From Gaiellales bacterium (GTDB taxonomy: Bacteria > Actinomycetota > Thermoleophilia > Gaiellales > JAICJC01), in assembly GCA_036273515.1 (NCBI GenBank), contig DASUHM010000044.1, forward strand, positions 64,384 through 128,383: a DNA stretch of 64,000 nucleotides, in the 5' to 3' direction. The notes under the pieces are model-generated. The model worked only from the letters and a program-made list of their open reading frames with translations, had not been told where the DNA came from and searched no databases. The position numbers and the translations under genes are program-made. This document shows, one piece after another, positions 17,196 to 26,433 of the stretch. Each line of letters starts with the position of its first letter. The stretch's first letter is position 1.

Positions 17196-17612
17196 ATGGG
17201 GTATTCGACCCTGCTGTTCCTGCATCTGACGTCGGCGTTCGCGATGGTGACTGCGGCAGGTCTCTTCCTCGCCATCGCGCTGGCCCAGCGGAGCGACCGT
17301 CATTCGGCGACGGCGCTTCGGCTTGCGCCCGTCGCGGCCATCCTGTGGCCGATCGGCAGCCTGCTGGCGATCGTCTTCGGCGTGTGGCTCGCGCTGCACG
17401 ACTCGCAGTACTCGCTCGGCGACGGCTGGATCATCGCCGCGATCGTGCTCTGGGTGATCGGAGGGGCGATCGGCGGGCGGCTCGGGGCCGGGTACCGCAA
17501 GGTGACCTCGTCCGGCGCGGCTGACCCGTCGGCGCTCGTGATGAACCTCGCGCTGATCGTCACGCTGCTCGTGATCCTGATCGACATGATCTACAAGCCG
17601 GGGGCGTCGTGA
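17196..17612 (+). CDS. Four-helix membrane protein (DUF2269-like)
   Basis: About 138 residues with four hydrophobic helices and short loops (LLFLHLTSAFAMVTAAGLFL, LAPVAAILWPIGSLLAIVFG and two more). It resembles predicted integral membrane proteins of the DUF2269 type, where His in helix 1 may bind haem; that is inference. ATG 17196 and ATG 17178 are both possible. It overlaps the next gene as GTGA, and the two have the same topology, so they probably form a heteromeric pair. Confidence 0.6.
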   Translation: MGYSTLLFLHLTSAFAMVTAAGLFLAIALAQRSDRHSATALRLAPVAAILWPIGSLLAIVFGVWLALHDSQYSLGDGWIIAAIVLWVIGGAIGGRLGAGYRKVTSSGAADPSALVMNLALIVTLLVILIDMIYKPGAS

Positions 17613-18070
17613 CCGTCCTCCTGATCCGCCCGGACAGCTGGAACCTGCCGCTGCTCCTGCACGTCGGCGGGGCGATGGCCCTGGTCGCGTCGGTCACGGT
17701 CGCGGCCGTCGCGCTCCTCCAGGGGTGGCGGGCGAGCGATCCGTCGGCGGCCTCCCTGAAGCGGTTCGGCGCGCGGACCCTGCTCTACGCCGCGATCCCC
17801 TCCTACTTCGTGATGCGCATCGCGGCTGAGTGGATCCTCTCGAAGGAGCATCTCACCAACTCGAACGCCGCCTGGATCGGCGACGGCTTCCTGGCCGCCG
17901 ACGCCGGCTTCGTCCTGCTCGTGATCGCGACCATCGTCGCCAACATCGCCGTGCGCCGCGACCCCGAGTCCGGGCTCGGCAAGCTGGCCAAGGTGGGCGC
18001 CAGCCTCTCCGTCGTACTGATCGCGCTCTACGTCTTTGCCGTGTGGGCGATGACGACGAAGCCCTCCTAG
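17609..18070 (+). CDS. Four-helix membrane protein, partner of the upstream gene
   Basis: 153 residues with four hydrophobic helices, starting LLLHVGGAMALVASVTVAAVA, then YAAIPSYFVMRIAAEWILSK. The His in helix 1 and the general layout mirror the preceding gene, to which it is coupled by a GTGA overlap. The family is unnamed as far as I can tell. It ends by overlapping the convergent gene at 18067 by 4 bases. Confidence 0.6.
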   Translation: MTVLLIRPDSWNLPLLLHVGGAMALVASVTVAAVALLQGWRASDPSAASLKRFGARTLLYAAIPSYFVMRIAAEWILSKEHLTNSNAAWIGDGFLAADAGFVLLVIATIVANIAVRRDPESGLGKLAKVGASLSVVLIALYVFAVWAMTTKPS

Positions 18071-18333
18071 ACCTCGTCGCCTTTCTCGTCGAGGACGGCG
18101 CTCGTGATCTGCGGCTCGGCGAGCAGCGGCTCGATCGCCTCGCCGACGTCGGACTGGAACTCGCGATCGAGCACGATCTCGATCGTGACCGCGTCCTCGG
18201 AGCCGAACCTGACGTCGGGGAAGGCGCGGTCGGTCACGCCGCCGACCCGCGTCCGGACGAGCTCGGCGAAGCCGGCCTGCTCATCCGAGCTGCCGACCGC
18301 CCGGCCGGAGATCTGCATGCGCACCTTCGGCAT
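18067..18333 (-). CDS. Small acidic hypothetical protein
   Basis: 88 residues, soluble, acidic (many Asp and Glu), with no membrane segment. The sequence (MPKVRMQISGRAVGSSDEQ) is not recognised. Normal codon choice and a clean ATG support it as a real gene. It lies downstream of, and in line with, the monooxygenase-like gene. Confidence 0.5.
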   Translation of the reverse strand: MPKVRMQISGRAVGSSDEQAGFAELVRTRVGGVTDRAFPDVRFGSEDAVTIEIVLDREFQSDVGEAIEPLLAEPQITSAVLDEKGDEV

Positions 18334-18363
18334 GCCCCCTTGAGTACCCGCCGGCGGCCGCGG

Positions 18364-18651
18364 CTACTCGACGACCGAGAAGCGGTCCCAGGAGCGCTCG
18401 GCGAGAAGCGGCACGACCTGTCCCTCGATGTACCGCTTGAAGTGCGGCGAGTCGCGGTGCGCCTCGAACGCCGCCTCGTCCTCGTACTGCTCGTAGAGCA
18501 CGAAGCGGTCGCCGTCGTCCTGCGACCGGTTGACGACGAACGCCCGGCAGCCCGGCTCGGCGACCGTCGCGGGGCGGTGCAGCGCGAGGACGGATGCGAC
18601 CTCGTCGCCCTTCCCGGCCTGTGTGCGGTACTGCGCGATCACGACCAGCAT
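18364..18651 (-). CDS. Antibiotic-biosynthesis-monooxygenase (ABM) family protein
   Basis: 95 residues with the ferredoxin-like ABM fold pattern: VIAQYRTQAGKGDEV, EPGCRAFVVNRS, FVLYEQYEDEAAFEAHRDSPHF. Members are cofactor-free quinone-forming oxygenases or signal-molecule enzymes such as LsrG. It follows the reductase-like gene on the same strand with an 18-base gap, so a shared redox role is possible. Confidence 0.8.
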   Translation of the reverse strand: MLVVIAQYRTQAGKGDEVASVLALHRPATVAEPGCRAFVVNRSQDDGDRFVLYEQYEDEAAFEAHRDSPHFKRYIEGQVVPLLAERSWDRFSVVE

Positions 18652-18669
18652 GGTCTCGGCCGGCGGGAA

Positions 18670-20352
18670 TCAGCCGGCGACGGCGCCGGCGCGCTCCTCC
18701 GCCTCGCGCAGGTACTGGTGGACGAAGGCGATGGCCATGCTGCCCTCGCCGACGGCCGCCGCCACGCGCTTGACGGGCCCGAGGCGGACATCGCCGCAGG
18801 CGAAGATGCCGGGGACGCTCGTCTCGAGCAGGTACGGGTCGCGCTCGAGCCCCCAGCGGTCGGTGCCCGCGAGCTCGGAGCCGGTGAGGACGTACCCGCG
18901 CCGGTCGCGGGCGATCTCCGGCGGCAGCCAGCCCGTCTCGGCGTCGGCGCCGATCAGGATGAAGAGTCCGCCCGACTCGAGCGTGGCCTCCTCCCCGGTC
19001 TGCGAGTTGCGGACGACGATCGCGTCGAGCTTGCCCTCGCCCTCCACCCGCACGACCTCGCTGTGCGTGAGCACGTCGATGTTCGACCGGGCCTCGAGCT
19101 GGTCGAGCAGGTACTGCGACATCGTCCGCTCCGGCCCGGCGCTGCGGCAGAGGATCGTCACCGACCGGGCGTGGCTCGCGAAGTACAGGGCGGCCTGGCC
19201 GGCCGAGTTGCCCGCGCCGACGATCTGCACGTCGAACCCGTGGCTGGCCGGCGCCTCGCTGCGGGCCGCGCCGTAGGCGACGCCCTTCCCGGCCAGCTCG
19301 TCGCCGCCCTCGATGTCGAGCCGGCGCCAGGTGACGCCGCAGGCGAGGATGATCGTGCGCGCGCGCAGGACGTCGCCGCCGTCGAGGTGCACCTGCCGGG
19401 TGGACGCGTCGATGCGCGTGATCGCCCGCGTGACCAGGATCTCGGCGCCGAGCCGGCGGGCCTGCTGGAGCGCCCGGCTGGCGAGCTCGTCGCCCGAGAC
19501 GCCCGAGGGGAAGCCGAGGTAGTTCTCGATCCGCGACGACGTGCCGGCCTGCCCGCCGGGCGCCTCGCGTTCGATCACGATCGTGCGCAGGCCCTCGGAC
19601 GCGCCGTACACCGCGGCGGCCAGGCCGGCCGGGCCGGCGCCGACGATCACCGTGTCGTACTCGGCGGCCTCGGGCTCGGTGGAGAGGCCGAGCAGCTCGG
19701 CGACGCGGCGCAGCTGCGGCCGCACGACCGTCTTGCCGTCGACGACCCGCAGCACGGGGCAGTCCTCCGGCGCCGGCACCGGCCCGTCCCACTGCTCGGT
19801 GAGGTCGTCCGTGTCCGGCTGCAGCCACTTGAACGCCACCTGGTTTCGCTGCAGGAAATGGCGCAGCTCGGCGCCGGCGGCGTCCCAGCGCTCGCCGACC
19901 ACGAACGCGCGCGGCACGGAGGGCTCGAACGAGATGCCCTGGAGGCCGCGCAGACCGCTGATGCGGTGGCTCGCCAGCTGGCCGATCTCGCGGCCCACAT
20001 CGGGCGCGGCGGCGACCACCGCGTAGTAGTCGTCCGGATCGAGGCGAATCACCCGGGACGGCTCGGCCGCGCGGAACCCGACCGGGAACGTGGTGCCGAG
20101 CGTGACCGGCACCTCCCCGAAGATGTCGCCGGGCGCGCGCACGCCGACGACGCGGCCAATGCCCTCGACGTGCTTGACCGCCTCGATCTTGCCCTCCAGC
20201 AGCCCGAAGAGGGCCCGTTCGCCGCCCTCGTAGGCGGCGTACTCGCCGGCGCCGAGGGTGATGTCGGCGGCGGCGCGCGAGATCCGCTCTCGATCCGCCT
20301 CGCTCAGCTCCGCGAAGACGGTGATTCCCGCGATCTCCTCTGCCGTCACCAT
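18670..20352 (-). CDS. Cyclic-nucleotide-binding domain fused to a thioredoxin-reductase-like flavoprotein
   Basis: 560 residues. Residues ~10-130 form a cyclic-nucleotide-binding domain ([16 protein letters not shown]). A thioredoxin-like linker segment follows at ~140-220, then an FAD/NAD(P)H module with [52 protein letters not shown] and [15 protein letters not shown]. Where thioredoxin reductases carry the redox CxxC, this protein reads YGAARSEA, so it cannot pass electrons to a disulfide in the usual way. ATG 20352 was preferred over an upstream start at 20406. It is divergent from another cyclic-nucleotide-domain gene. Confidence 0.88.
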   Translation of the reverse strand: MVTAEEIAGITVFAELSEADRERISRAAADITLGAGEYAAYEGGERALFGLLEGKIEAVKHVEGIGRVVGVRAPGDIFGEVPVTLGTTFPVGFRAAEPSRVIRLDPDDYYAVVAAAPDVGREIGQLASHRISGLRGLQGISFEPSVPRAFVVGERWDAAGAELRHFLQRNQVAFKWLQPDTDDLTEQWDGPVPAPEDCPVLRVVDGKTVVRPQLRRVAELLGLSTEPEAAEYDTVIVGAGPAGLAAAVYGASEGLRTIVIEREAPGGQAGTSSRIENYLGFPSGVSGDELASRALQQARRLGAEILVTRAITRIDASTRQVHLDGGDVLRARTIILACGVTWRRLDIEGGDELAGKGVAYGAARSEAPASHGFDVQIVGAGNSAGQAALYFASHARSVTILCRSAGPERTMSQYLLDQLEARSNIDVLTHSEVVRVEGEGKLDAIVVRNSQTGEEATLESGGLFILIGADAETGWLPPEIARDRRGYVLTGSELAGTDRWGLERDPYLLETSVPGIFACGDVRLGPVKRVAAAVGEGSMAIAFVHQYLREAEERAGAVAG

Positions 20353-20450
20353 CGCCGCCAACGGTACCTTTTCCGGGCGGCTCCGCGCAGCCACCACCCA
20401 CACCATGCCGCGCCGGACACGGCTCCAACGCTTGTGGTAGAAGTGACGTT

Positions 20451-20948
20451 GTGTCCAGGGACGCGACGGTCGACGAGTCGCAGATCCTCGCGGCGCTCGC
20501 GAGCGTCCCGCTCTTCGCCGGGCTCGGGAAGCGCGAGCTCAAGAAGGTCGCCGGGACGGCGACGGTCGCCCACGTCCCCGCCGGCCAGCACATCGTCCGT
20601 GAGGGGTTCACCGCCGAGGCCTTCTACGTCATCCTGGAGGGCGAGGCGCACGCGACCGGGACGCCGGTGCGGTCGCACCTCGGCCCCGGAGACTTCTGCG
20701 GCGAGATGGGGCTCCTCGACGGGTCGACCCGCTCGGCGAGCATCCTCGCCGAGACGGACGTGACCGCCGTCAAGCTGCCCCGGAAGGAGTTCCTCGACCT
20801 GGTCGATCGCCACGCCGAGATCGCCCGCGCCCTGCTCGCCGACCTGGCCGCGCGGGTGCGGCGGCTGGAGGCGGCGCTGCAGGAGGGCGATGTGCGGAAA
20901 CCGCAGGGTGAAGCGATGAATCTTGATGATTCCGGAGGCGTTCGGTAG
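20451..20948 (+). CDS. Stand-alone cyclic-nucleotide-binding domain protein
   Basis: 165 residues. The CRP-like sensor fold spans about 15-130 ([20 protein letters not shown], then [20 protein letters not shown] with the phosphate-binding cassette). There is no helix-turn-helix, so it is not a transcription factor; it should work by protein contact. The GTG start is 98 bases from the divergent fusion protein, which carries the same domain. Its 3' end lies 13 bases before the Lrp gene. Confidence 0.78.
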   Translation: MSRDATVDESQILAALASVPLFAGLGKRELKKVAGTATVAHVPAGQHIVREGFTAEAFYVILEGEAHATGTPVRSHLGPGDFCGEMGLLDGSTRSASILAETDVTAVKLPRKEFLDLVDRHAEIARALLADLAARVRRLEAALQEGDVRKPQGEAMNLDDSGGVR

Positions 20949-20961
20949 GATCGCTGCCGAT

Positions 20962-21456
20962 ATGGCCCTGGATGTGGTCGATCGGCGTCTGATCTCCTGT
21001 CTCAAGCTGGACGGCCGGATGAGCTACTCGGAACTGGCCGGGCGGCTGCAGGTGAGCGAGGGCACCGCGCGCAACCGGATGCAGAAGCTCATGGACGCCG
21101 GAACGCTCCAGGTCGTCCCCGTGGTCGAGCCGGACACCATCGGCTACCGCCTGAACGTCTGGATCGGCGTGCGCTGCCTGCCCGGCGCCGCCCGCGCGAT
21201 CGCCCAGGCGCTCGCGCAGTTCCACGCCGTGCGCTACGCGACCGCCTGCGCCGGCGTCTACGACGTGATCTGCGAGGCCGTCTTCCTGTCGCAGGCGGAG
21301 ATGCTGGACTTCCTCGAGTCCGAGCTGCAGACCGTCGCCGGGATCACGGGCGTCGAGACCTCGATGGTGCTCGAGATCGCGAAGACCGGATGGGAGTGGG
21401 AGCTGCGGGAGGAGGATCCCGAGCCCGTCACGCCGCCCGACCGCGAGGGCGTGTGA
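20962..21456 (+). CDS. Lrp/AsnC-family transcriptional regulator
   Basis: 164 residues. An N-terminal helix-turn-helix (DVVDRRLISCLKLDGRMSYS, then LAGRLQVSEGTARNRMQKL) is followed by the RAM ligand-binding domain (CAGVYDVICEAVF). Lrp-type proteins sense amino acids. The ATG at 20962 was chosen over 20923 because it matches the usual family start; TAGGAT lies 10 nt before it. The next gene, an M24 peptidase, starts 4 bases after the stop, so this is probably a local regulator of amino-acid or peptide use. Confidence 0.87.
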   Translation: MALDVVDRRLISCLKLDGRMSYSELAGRLQVSEGTARNRMQKLMDAGTLQVVPVVEPDTIGYRLNVWIGVRCLPGAARAIAQALAQFHAVRYATACAGVYDVICEAVFLSQAEMLDFLESELQTVAGITGVETSMVLEIAKTGWEWELREEDPEPVTPPDREGV

Positions 21457-21460
21457 GCGG

Positions 21461-22615
21461 GTGACCGATCCCCCGTCGATCCGCGTCACGGCCATCGCCG
21501 ACGGCGAGATCGACGGGCGGGTGAGGCGGCTCCAGACCGAGGCGGCGGCCCGCGGCCTGGCCGCCGTCATCTGCTTCGGCGCACACCGCGACTTCTGGCC
21601 GGCCGACCTGCGCTACCTGGCCCGCTGGTACTGCACCGACGAGGAGCTCTCGTTCCTGTTCGTGCCGGCGGTCGGCCAGACGACACTCGTGACGAATGCC
21701 GAATGGGATCTGGAGCGCGCGCTCGCCGAGGCCCGGGCGGACGACATCCTGTACGACCCCGAGCCAGGGCCGAGGCTCGTCCGGCTCGTGCGCGGCCACG
21801 CCGGCAAGGGCGACAGGGTGGGCCTGAGCGGGATGGAGGTCTTCCCCGCCCCGGTCTTCGTCGCCCTCGCAGGCGGCTGCCCGGACGTCTCCTTCGAGGG
21901 CGTGACGGCGATGGTCGAGGCGCTTCGGCTGGTCAAGTCCGAGGCCGAGATCGCGCTCCTGCGCGCGGCGGCGCAGGCCACCGACACCGGCATGCGCGCC
22001 GGCCTCGACGAGGTCCGTGACGGCGGCAGCGAGCACGCAGTCGTCGCCGCCGCCGAGCACGCGATCCGGCGGGCGGGCGCCGAGATCGCCTTCGCCACCG
22101 TGATGGGCGCCGGCCCGCGGACGGCGCTCGCGACGTTCTTCCCCTCCGACCGGCCGATGCGCCGGGGCGACCTTGCGGTGCTCGACTGCGGCGCCCGGAT
22201 CGAGGGCTACCACGGCGACATGTGCCGGACCGTCGCGATCGGCGGGCCCGACGCCGTCCAGCGGCCGATGCTCGAGGCGGTGGCCGAGAGCGTCCGGGCG
22301 GCGACGGATGCGGCCCGCCCCGGCGCCCGCGTGGCCGACGTCAACGCGGCGGCCCACGAGGCGGTACGGGCCGCCGGGTTCGGCGATGCCTGGTGGGGCG
22401 CGTTCATGCCCCACGGCACCGGCACCGGCCAGCACGAGATGCCCCACGCGCTCGCCGACGGCGAGCTCGTGCTCGAGCCGGGGATGGTGATGTGCATCGA
22501 GCCGGGGATCGCGGTGCCGGACGTCGGCGCCGTGATCCTCGAGCAGATGGTCCTCGTCGGCGACGCCGGCGCAGAGACCCTGACCGCCCTCCCGCTCGAG
22601 ATGTGGGACGGATGA
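21461..22615 (+). CDS. M24-family metallohydrolase (Xaa-Pro peptidase / creatinase type)
   Basis: 384 residues: a creatinase-like N-domain (1-150), then the pita-bread catalytic fold. Metal ligands are visible: Asp in VLDCGARIEGYHGD (two Asp), His in MPHGTGTGQHE, Glu in MCIEPGIAV and Glu in ILEQMVLV. The family includes Xaa-Pro dipeptidases, creatinases and ectoine hydrolases. The operon with an Lrp/AsnC regulator and an APC permease would suit uptake and hydrolysis of an amino-acid derivative. Start is GTG. Confidence 0.85.
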   Translation: MTDPPSIRVTAIADGEIDGRVRRLQTEAAARGLAAVICFGAHRDFWPADLRYLARWYCTDEELSFLFVPAVGQTTLVTNAEWDLERALAEARADDILYDPEPGPRLVRLVRGHAGKGDRVGLSGMEVFPAPVFVALAGGCPDVSFEGVTAMVEALRLVKSEAEIALLRAAAQATDTGMRAGLDEVRDGGSEHAVVAAAEHAIRRAGAEIAFATVMGAGPRTALATFFPSDRPMRRGDLAVLDCGARIEGYHGDMCRTVAIGGPDAVQRPMLEAVAESVRAATDAARPGARVADVNAAAHEAVRAAGFGDAWWGAFMPHGTGTGQHEMPHALADGELVLEPGMVMCIEPGIAVPDVGAVILEQMVLVGDAGAETLTALPLEMWDG

Positions 22616-22634
22616 CGGACGAAAGGAGCCAGAG

Positions 22635-24155
22635 ATGACCGAGCCGGTCGACCACTCCACCAGCCTCGCGGTCTCCGAGCGGCGCAAGCTGCGAAAGAGC
22701 CTGCGCCGCATCGACATGATCTTCTTCCTGATCTGCGCGCTCGTCGGCCTCGACACCCTCGGGCAGGTCGCGAGCTACGGCGCGCAGACGTTCACATGGG
22801 TCGTCGTGCTGGGCGCCCTCTTCCTGATCCCGTACGGCCTGGTGATGGCCGAGCTCGGCACCGGCTTCCCGCAGGAGGGCGGCCAGTACGAGTGGATGAA
22901 GCTGGCGTGGGGCCGGCTCGCCGCCGGGCTCGGCTCGGTGCTCTACTGGGTCTCGAACCCGCTCTGGGTGGGCGGGTCGCTCGCGTTCGTCTCGACGGCG
23001 GCGTGGTCGGCCTACATCCACCCGATCGGCACCAAGACCGCAGGCGACTACGCGTTCAAGCTGGGCTTCATCTGGATCACCGTCATCGTGGCGATCATCG
23101 CCCTGCGCCACGGCAAGTGGATCCCGAACCTCGGCGCGATCGTGCGCGTCGTCGTCCTCAGCTTCTTCTCCCTGACGGTGGTCATCTACGCCGTCGAGCA
23201 CGGCGTCCACGGCTACGGCGCCGGCGACTTCAAGCCGACGAGCGCGGTCTTCATCGGCCTCGTCCCGCTGCTGCTCTTCAACTATGTCGGCTTCGAGCTG
23301 CAGAGCGGCGCGGCGGAGGAGATGCAGGATCCGCGCCGCGACGTGCCCAAGGCCGTGGTCGGGGGCGGGATCGTGACCGTGCTCTGCTACGCCGTCCCGA
23401 TCTTCGGCATCGTGGCGGTCCTGCCCTCGTCGAAGGTGAGCGGGATCGAAGGCTTCCTGGACGCCGTGAACACGACGTTCACCGTGTACGGATCGGCCCA
23501 TCACTTCCTGCTCGAGGTGATGGCGCTCGGCTTCATCTTCGCCCTCGCCACCGGCGGCGCCGCCTGGATCATCGGCTCCGACCGCGTGCTCGCCGTCGCC
23601 GGGTACGACGGCGCGTTCGCCGGCTGGTTCGGCGTGTTCAACGCGCGGCTGGGGACGCCGGTGCGGGTGAACGTGCTCTCCGGCCTCGTCTCGACGGCGT
23701 TCATGCTCGCGGCCGAGTTCCTGAACACGGGCTCGAACGCGACGACGTTCGTCGTCGTGCTCTACATGGCGACGTCGACCGGGCTCCTGTCCTACCTCCT
23801 GATCTTCCCCGCGGTGATCCGGCTCCGCTACACGCACCCGGACGTGCACCGGCCGTACCGGATCCCGTACGGCAACGCCGGTGCGTGGATCGGCGGCCTC
23901 GTGACGCTCGGCTGGATCGTGCTCGGATCGTGGATCGCGGTCTTCCCGGACACGATCGAGAACGCGGTCGGGGCGGGCTACAACTTCGAGAGCGTGTGGG
24001 GCATCTCGCGGCTGCGGTTCGAGGTGTTCACGCTGGGGACGCTGGCCGTCATCGCGGTGATCGGCCTGGTCGGCTACGCCGCCGGCGCGGCGACGCGCTC
24101 GGCGCCCATGGACGTGCCGCTCGAGGGTGCCGTGGAGGGCCCGGCCGCCGTCTAG
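22635..24155 (+). CDS. APC-superfamily amino acid permease
   Basis: 506 residues with about twelve membrane helices. The helix-1 substrate-binding region reads [20 protein letters not shown] and helix 6 has [19 protein letters not shown], typical of APC transporters of the AAT/GltC type. AAAGGAG lies 7 nt before the ATG. It is the third gene of the Lrp-M24 operon and would bring the substrate into the cell. The substrate is unknown. Confidence 0.88.
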   Translation: MTEPVDHSTSLAVSERRKLRKSLRRIDMIFFLICALVGLDTLGQVASYGAQTFTWVVVLGALFLIPYGLVMAELGTGFPQEGGQYEWMKLAWGRLAAGLGSVLYWVSNPLWVGGSLAFVSTAAWSAYIHPIGTKTAGDYAFKLGFIWITVIVAIIALRHGKWIPNLGAIVRVVVLSFFSLTVVIYAVEHGVHGYGAGDFKPTSAVFIGLVPLLLFNYVGFELQSGAAEEMQDPRRDVPKAVVGGGIVTVLCYAVPIFGIVAVLPSSKVSGIEGFLDAVNTTFTVYGSAHHFLLEVMALGFIFALATGGAAWIIGSDRVLAVAGYDGAFAGWFGVFNARLGTPVRVNVLSGLVSTAFMLAAEFLNTGSNATTFVVVLYMATSTGLLSYLLIFPAVIRLRYTHPDVHRPYRIPYGNAGAWIGGLVTLGWIVLGSWIAVFPDTIENAVGAGYNFESVWGISRLRFEVFTLGTLAVIAVIGLVGYAAGAATRSAPMDVPLEGAVEGPAAV

Positions 24156-24201
24156 ACGAAGCGCTCAACACCAGGGCGGCTCGTGCCGACAACGCGGGGA
24201 G

Positions 24202-25479
24202 ATGCCCCGCAGGTCAGAAGGCCCCGCTCCCGTCCGGCTCATCCGCAGCGAGCTCACGTGGATCGTTTCCGCGTGCGTCGTCGCGCTGCCGCTGGGGACA
24301 CGGGTTGCCCTCGCGCTGCTGGTTCTCGGAATCGTCGCCTCGCAGGTGCTGCGCGTACGCCGGGGCCGTGCCCTCCGGGCCGAGCTGACCGCCGCCAACG
24401 CTCTTCACCTGGCAGCCGTCGCCGACCGCGCCGCCGCCGAGCGCGAGCGCGCCGCGATGGCCGCCGAGCTCGATGCCGCCCGCGCCGCCGCGGCCGACCG
24501 TGAGGCCCAGACCGAGCGCGCACTCGCGAACGCGGCCGAGCGGGCCGAGCAGGCCCGCGCCCGGTACGCCGCCGAGGCGCAGCACGCGAGCGCCGAGGCG
24601 GCAGCGCATGCCCGGCGCACCAGCTCCGCCGCCGCCCGCGAGGCGCTCGACCGGATCAACGCGACCCTCGAGGTGCTCGCCGGCGCGAGCGACACGATCG
24701 GCGAGGGCGCGCGCGAGACGATGACGGCCGCGGACGCGGCCCGGGCGCGCGTCGAGGAGGCCGTCCAGGGCAGCCTCGCCCTCCGCGGCACCACCGCCGC
24801 CGCCGCCGAGATCACCCGCGAGATCTCGGCCGTCGCCGACCAGACCCGCCTGCTCGCGCTGAACGCCGCCATCGAGGCGGCCCGGGCCGGCGAGCACGGC
24901 CGCGGCTTCGCCGTCGTCGCCCACGAGGTCGGCGAGCTCGCGAACACCGCCGGCGCGGCCGCGGGGCGCGTGCTCGACCACATCCGCGCAGTCACCGAGC
25001 AGAGCGACGGTGTCGCCGCCTCCATCGAGGCGACCAGCAGCGCGCTGGCCGAGGTCGGCGAGTCCACCCGCCGGATCGAGGAGACGGTTGCCTCCCAGCG
25101 CACCGCCACGGTGGAGAGCGAGGACACCCTGACGGCGGCCGGCGAGCGGCTCGTCCAGATCGCCGAGCGGCGCGCCAATTCGCGCGTCGACCTGCGGGCG
25201 CCGGTGCGCGCGACACCCCTGGCAGCCGAAGGCGTCGCCCGCACGATCGAGACCGTGACGATCGATCTCAGCCTGGGCGGCGCCCTGCTCGAAAACCGGC
25301 CCGGGATCGGCGAAGGGCCGTGGCAGATCGAGCTCTGCCTGCCCGGCGAGGCCGACCCCGTGCGCTGCCTGGCCGTACGCGCCCGCCTGGCCGGCGGGCA
25401 CGTCGGCGTGGCGTTCGGCGAGGTCGGGGACGCCGACCTGCTGCGGCTCGACGCCGCCATCGCCCGCCACCAGCTCTAG
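24202..25479 (+). CDS. Chemotaxis-type signalling domain fused to a PilZ domain
   Basis: 425 residues. A short hydrophobic hairpin (about 15-50) anchors the protein, followed by ~80 residues of Ala/Glu/Arg-rich coiled coil and an MCP signalling domain with the hairpin-tip sequence [20 protein letters not shown]. The last ~95 residues form a PilZ-like c-di-GMP-binding domain ([13 protein letters not shown], then [13 protein letters not shown]). The start has no ligand domain. It may link c-di-GMP to a chemotaxis-like output. It stands 46 bases after the permease and has its own stop before a gap. Confidence 0.85.
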   Translation: MPRRSEGPAPVRLIRSELTWIVSACVVALPLGTRVALALLVLGIVASQVLRVRRGRALRAELTAANALHLAAVADRAAAERERAAMAAELDAARAAAADREAQTERALANAAERAEQARARYAAEAQHASAEAAAHARRTSSAAAREALDRINATLEVLAGASDTIGEGARETMTAADAARARVEEAVQGSLALRGTTAAAAEITREISAVADQTRLLALNAAIEAARAGEHGRGFAVVAHEVGELANTAGAAAGRVLDHIRAVTEQSDGVAASIEATSSALAEVGESTRRIEETVASQRTATVESEDTLTAAGERLVQIAERRANSRVDLRAPVRATPLAAEGVARTIETVTIDLSLGGALLENRPGIGEGPWQIELCLPGEADPVRCLAVRARLAGGHVGVAFGEVGDADLLRLDAAIARHQL

Positions 25480-25507
25480 CCCTCGGGGAGGCAAGAGGTC
25501 GGACAAC

Positions 25508-25523
25508 TGTGACCGAGATCACG
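25508..25523. promoter_or_regulatory. CRP-like palindrome before a secreted protein gene
   Basis: TGTGACCGAGATCACG matches the TGTGA-N6-TCACA arrangement with one mismatch. It lies 67 bases before the ATG at 25591. No CRP-type regulator is encoded in the window, so this rests on motif match only. Confidence 0.35.
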
Positions 25524-25590
25524 GTCGCCAATCCGGCCGCCGGGCTCCCGGCGTAGTCGCGCCGAACAGCTCGCCTCCAAGGAGCCCGAT

Positions 25591-26421
25591 ATGTTGGACA
25601 TCTTGCGCGCCGGAGCCGCCGTGGCGGCGATCGGCCTCGTCGCATCACCCGCGGTCGCCCAGGCCGCCACCGCCCCGCCCGGATACACGGTCGTCCACAG
25701 CCCGCTCATGCCGGCGCCGCCCTCGACGCTCGATTCGGGCGGCCAGATCTCGTGCCCCGCAGGCACGGTCATCTGGGGCGGCGGGACGGCGATTGCGGGC
25801 ATCCCCGCGCCCGGCCAGACCATCAACACCTCCGCGCCCGGCGGCCCGACCTCCTGGCGGGCGCGCGTGAACGACGCGGGCCCGGGCACCGCCCAGTTCG
25901 CGGTCGACGCGATCTGCGCGAAGAAGCCGAAGGGGTATGCCATGCCGTTCACGCAGGCGGCCAACCCCGCCGGCACCCAGACGACCGCCACCGCGACCTG
26001 TCCGGCGAACACGGTCATCTTCGACGGGGGCGTCTTCTCGACGTCCGACTCGGCCCGGACCGCCGTGACGAGCGCGTTCCCGGCCGGCAACACCAGGTTC
26101 ACCGCGACCGTCTTCAACGGCACCGACGCGAACCAGGGGATGGACGTCTTCGCGATCTGCGGGCACAAGCCGACCGGCTACAAGGTCGTGCGCTCGAGCG
26201 GCACCGCCGACCCGACCGGAACGCCCGTCGTCATCACCGGCGGCCCCGGGTGCCCGCACGGCACCTCGGTCATCGGCGGCGGCGCCCGAGTCGCGACACC
26301 GCTGCCGACGACCCCGCTCGGCCAGTCGATCGACGGCGGCGGGATGAACTGGGTCTCGACGATCGTCAGCACGAGCACCCAGCCGGTGACGGACACCTTC
26401 GCCACGATCTGCGCCGCGTGA
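25591..26421 (+). CDS. Secreted three-repeat protein
   Basis: 276 residues with a signal peptide (AGAAVAAIGLVASPAVAQA). The mature part has three units of about 75-85 residues, each with GY-x-VV/MP..., a CP..(T/G)TV(I/F) motif (SCPAGTVIWGGG, TCPANTVIFDGG, GCPHGTSVIGGG) and an xICA/CGxK end, suggesting one disulfide per unit. No family name is recognised. CAAGGAG lies upstream of the ATG. It is 12 bases before the PhzF gene. Confidence 0.65.
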   Translation: MLDILRAGAAVAAIGLVASPAVAQAATAPPGYTVVHSPLMPAPPSTLDSGGQISCPAGTVIWGGGTAIAGIPAPGQTINTSAPGGPTSWRARVNDAGPGTAQFAVDAICAKKPKGYAMPFTQAANPAGTQTTATATCPANTVIFDGGVFSTSDSARTAVTSAFPAGNTRFTATVFNGTDANQGMDVFAICGHKPTGYKVVRSSGTADPTGTPVVITGGPGCPHGTSVIGGGARVATPLPTTPLGQSIDGGGMNWVSTIVSTSTQPVTDTFATICAA

Positions 26422-26433
26422 GAGACTGGCCGA

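Noticed and set aside
17830-20763. Plus-strand open frame of 977 codons.
   Set aside because: It mirrors the reductase-like and monooxygenase-like genes on the other strand; such long shadows are expected at this GC content.
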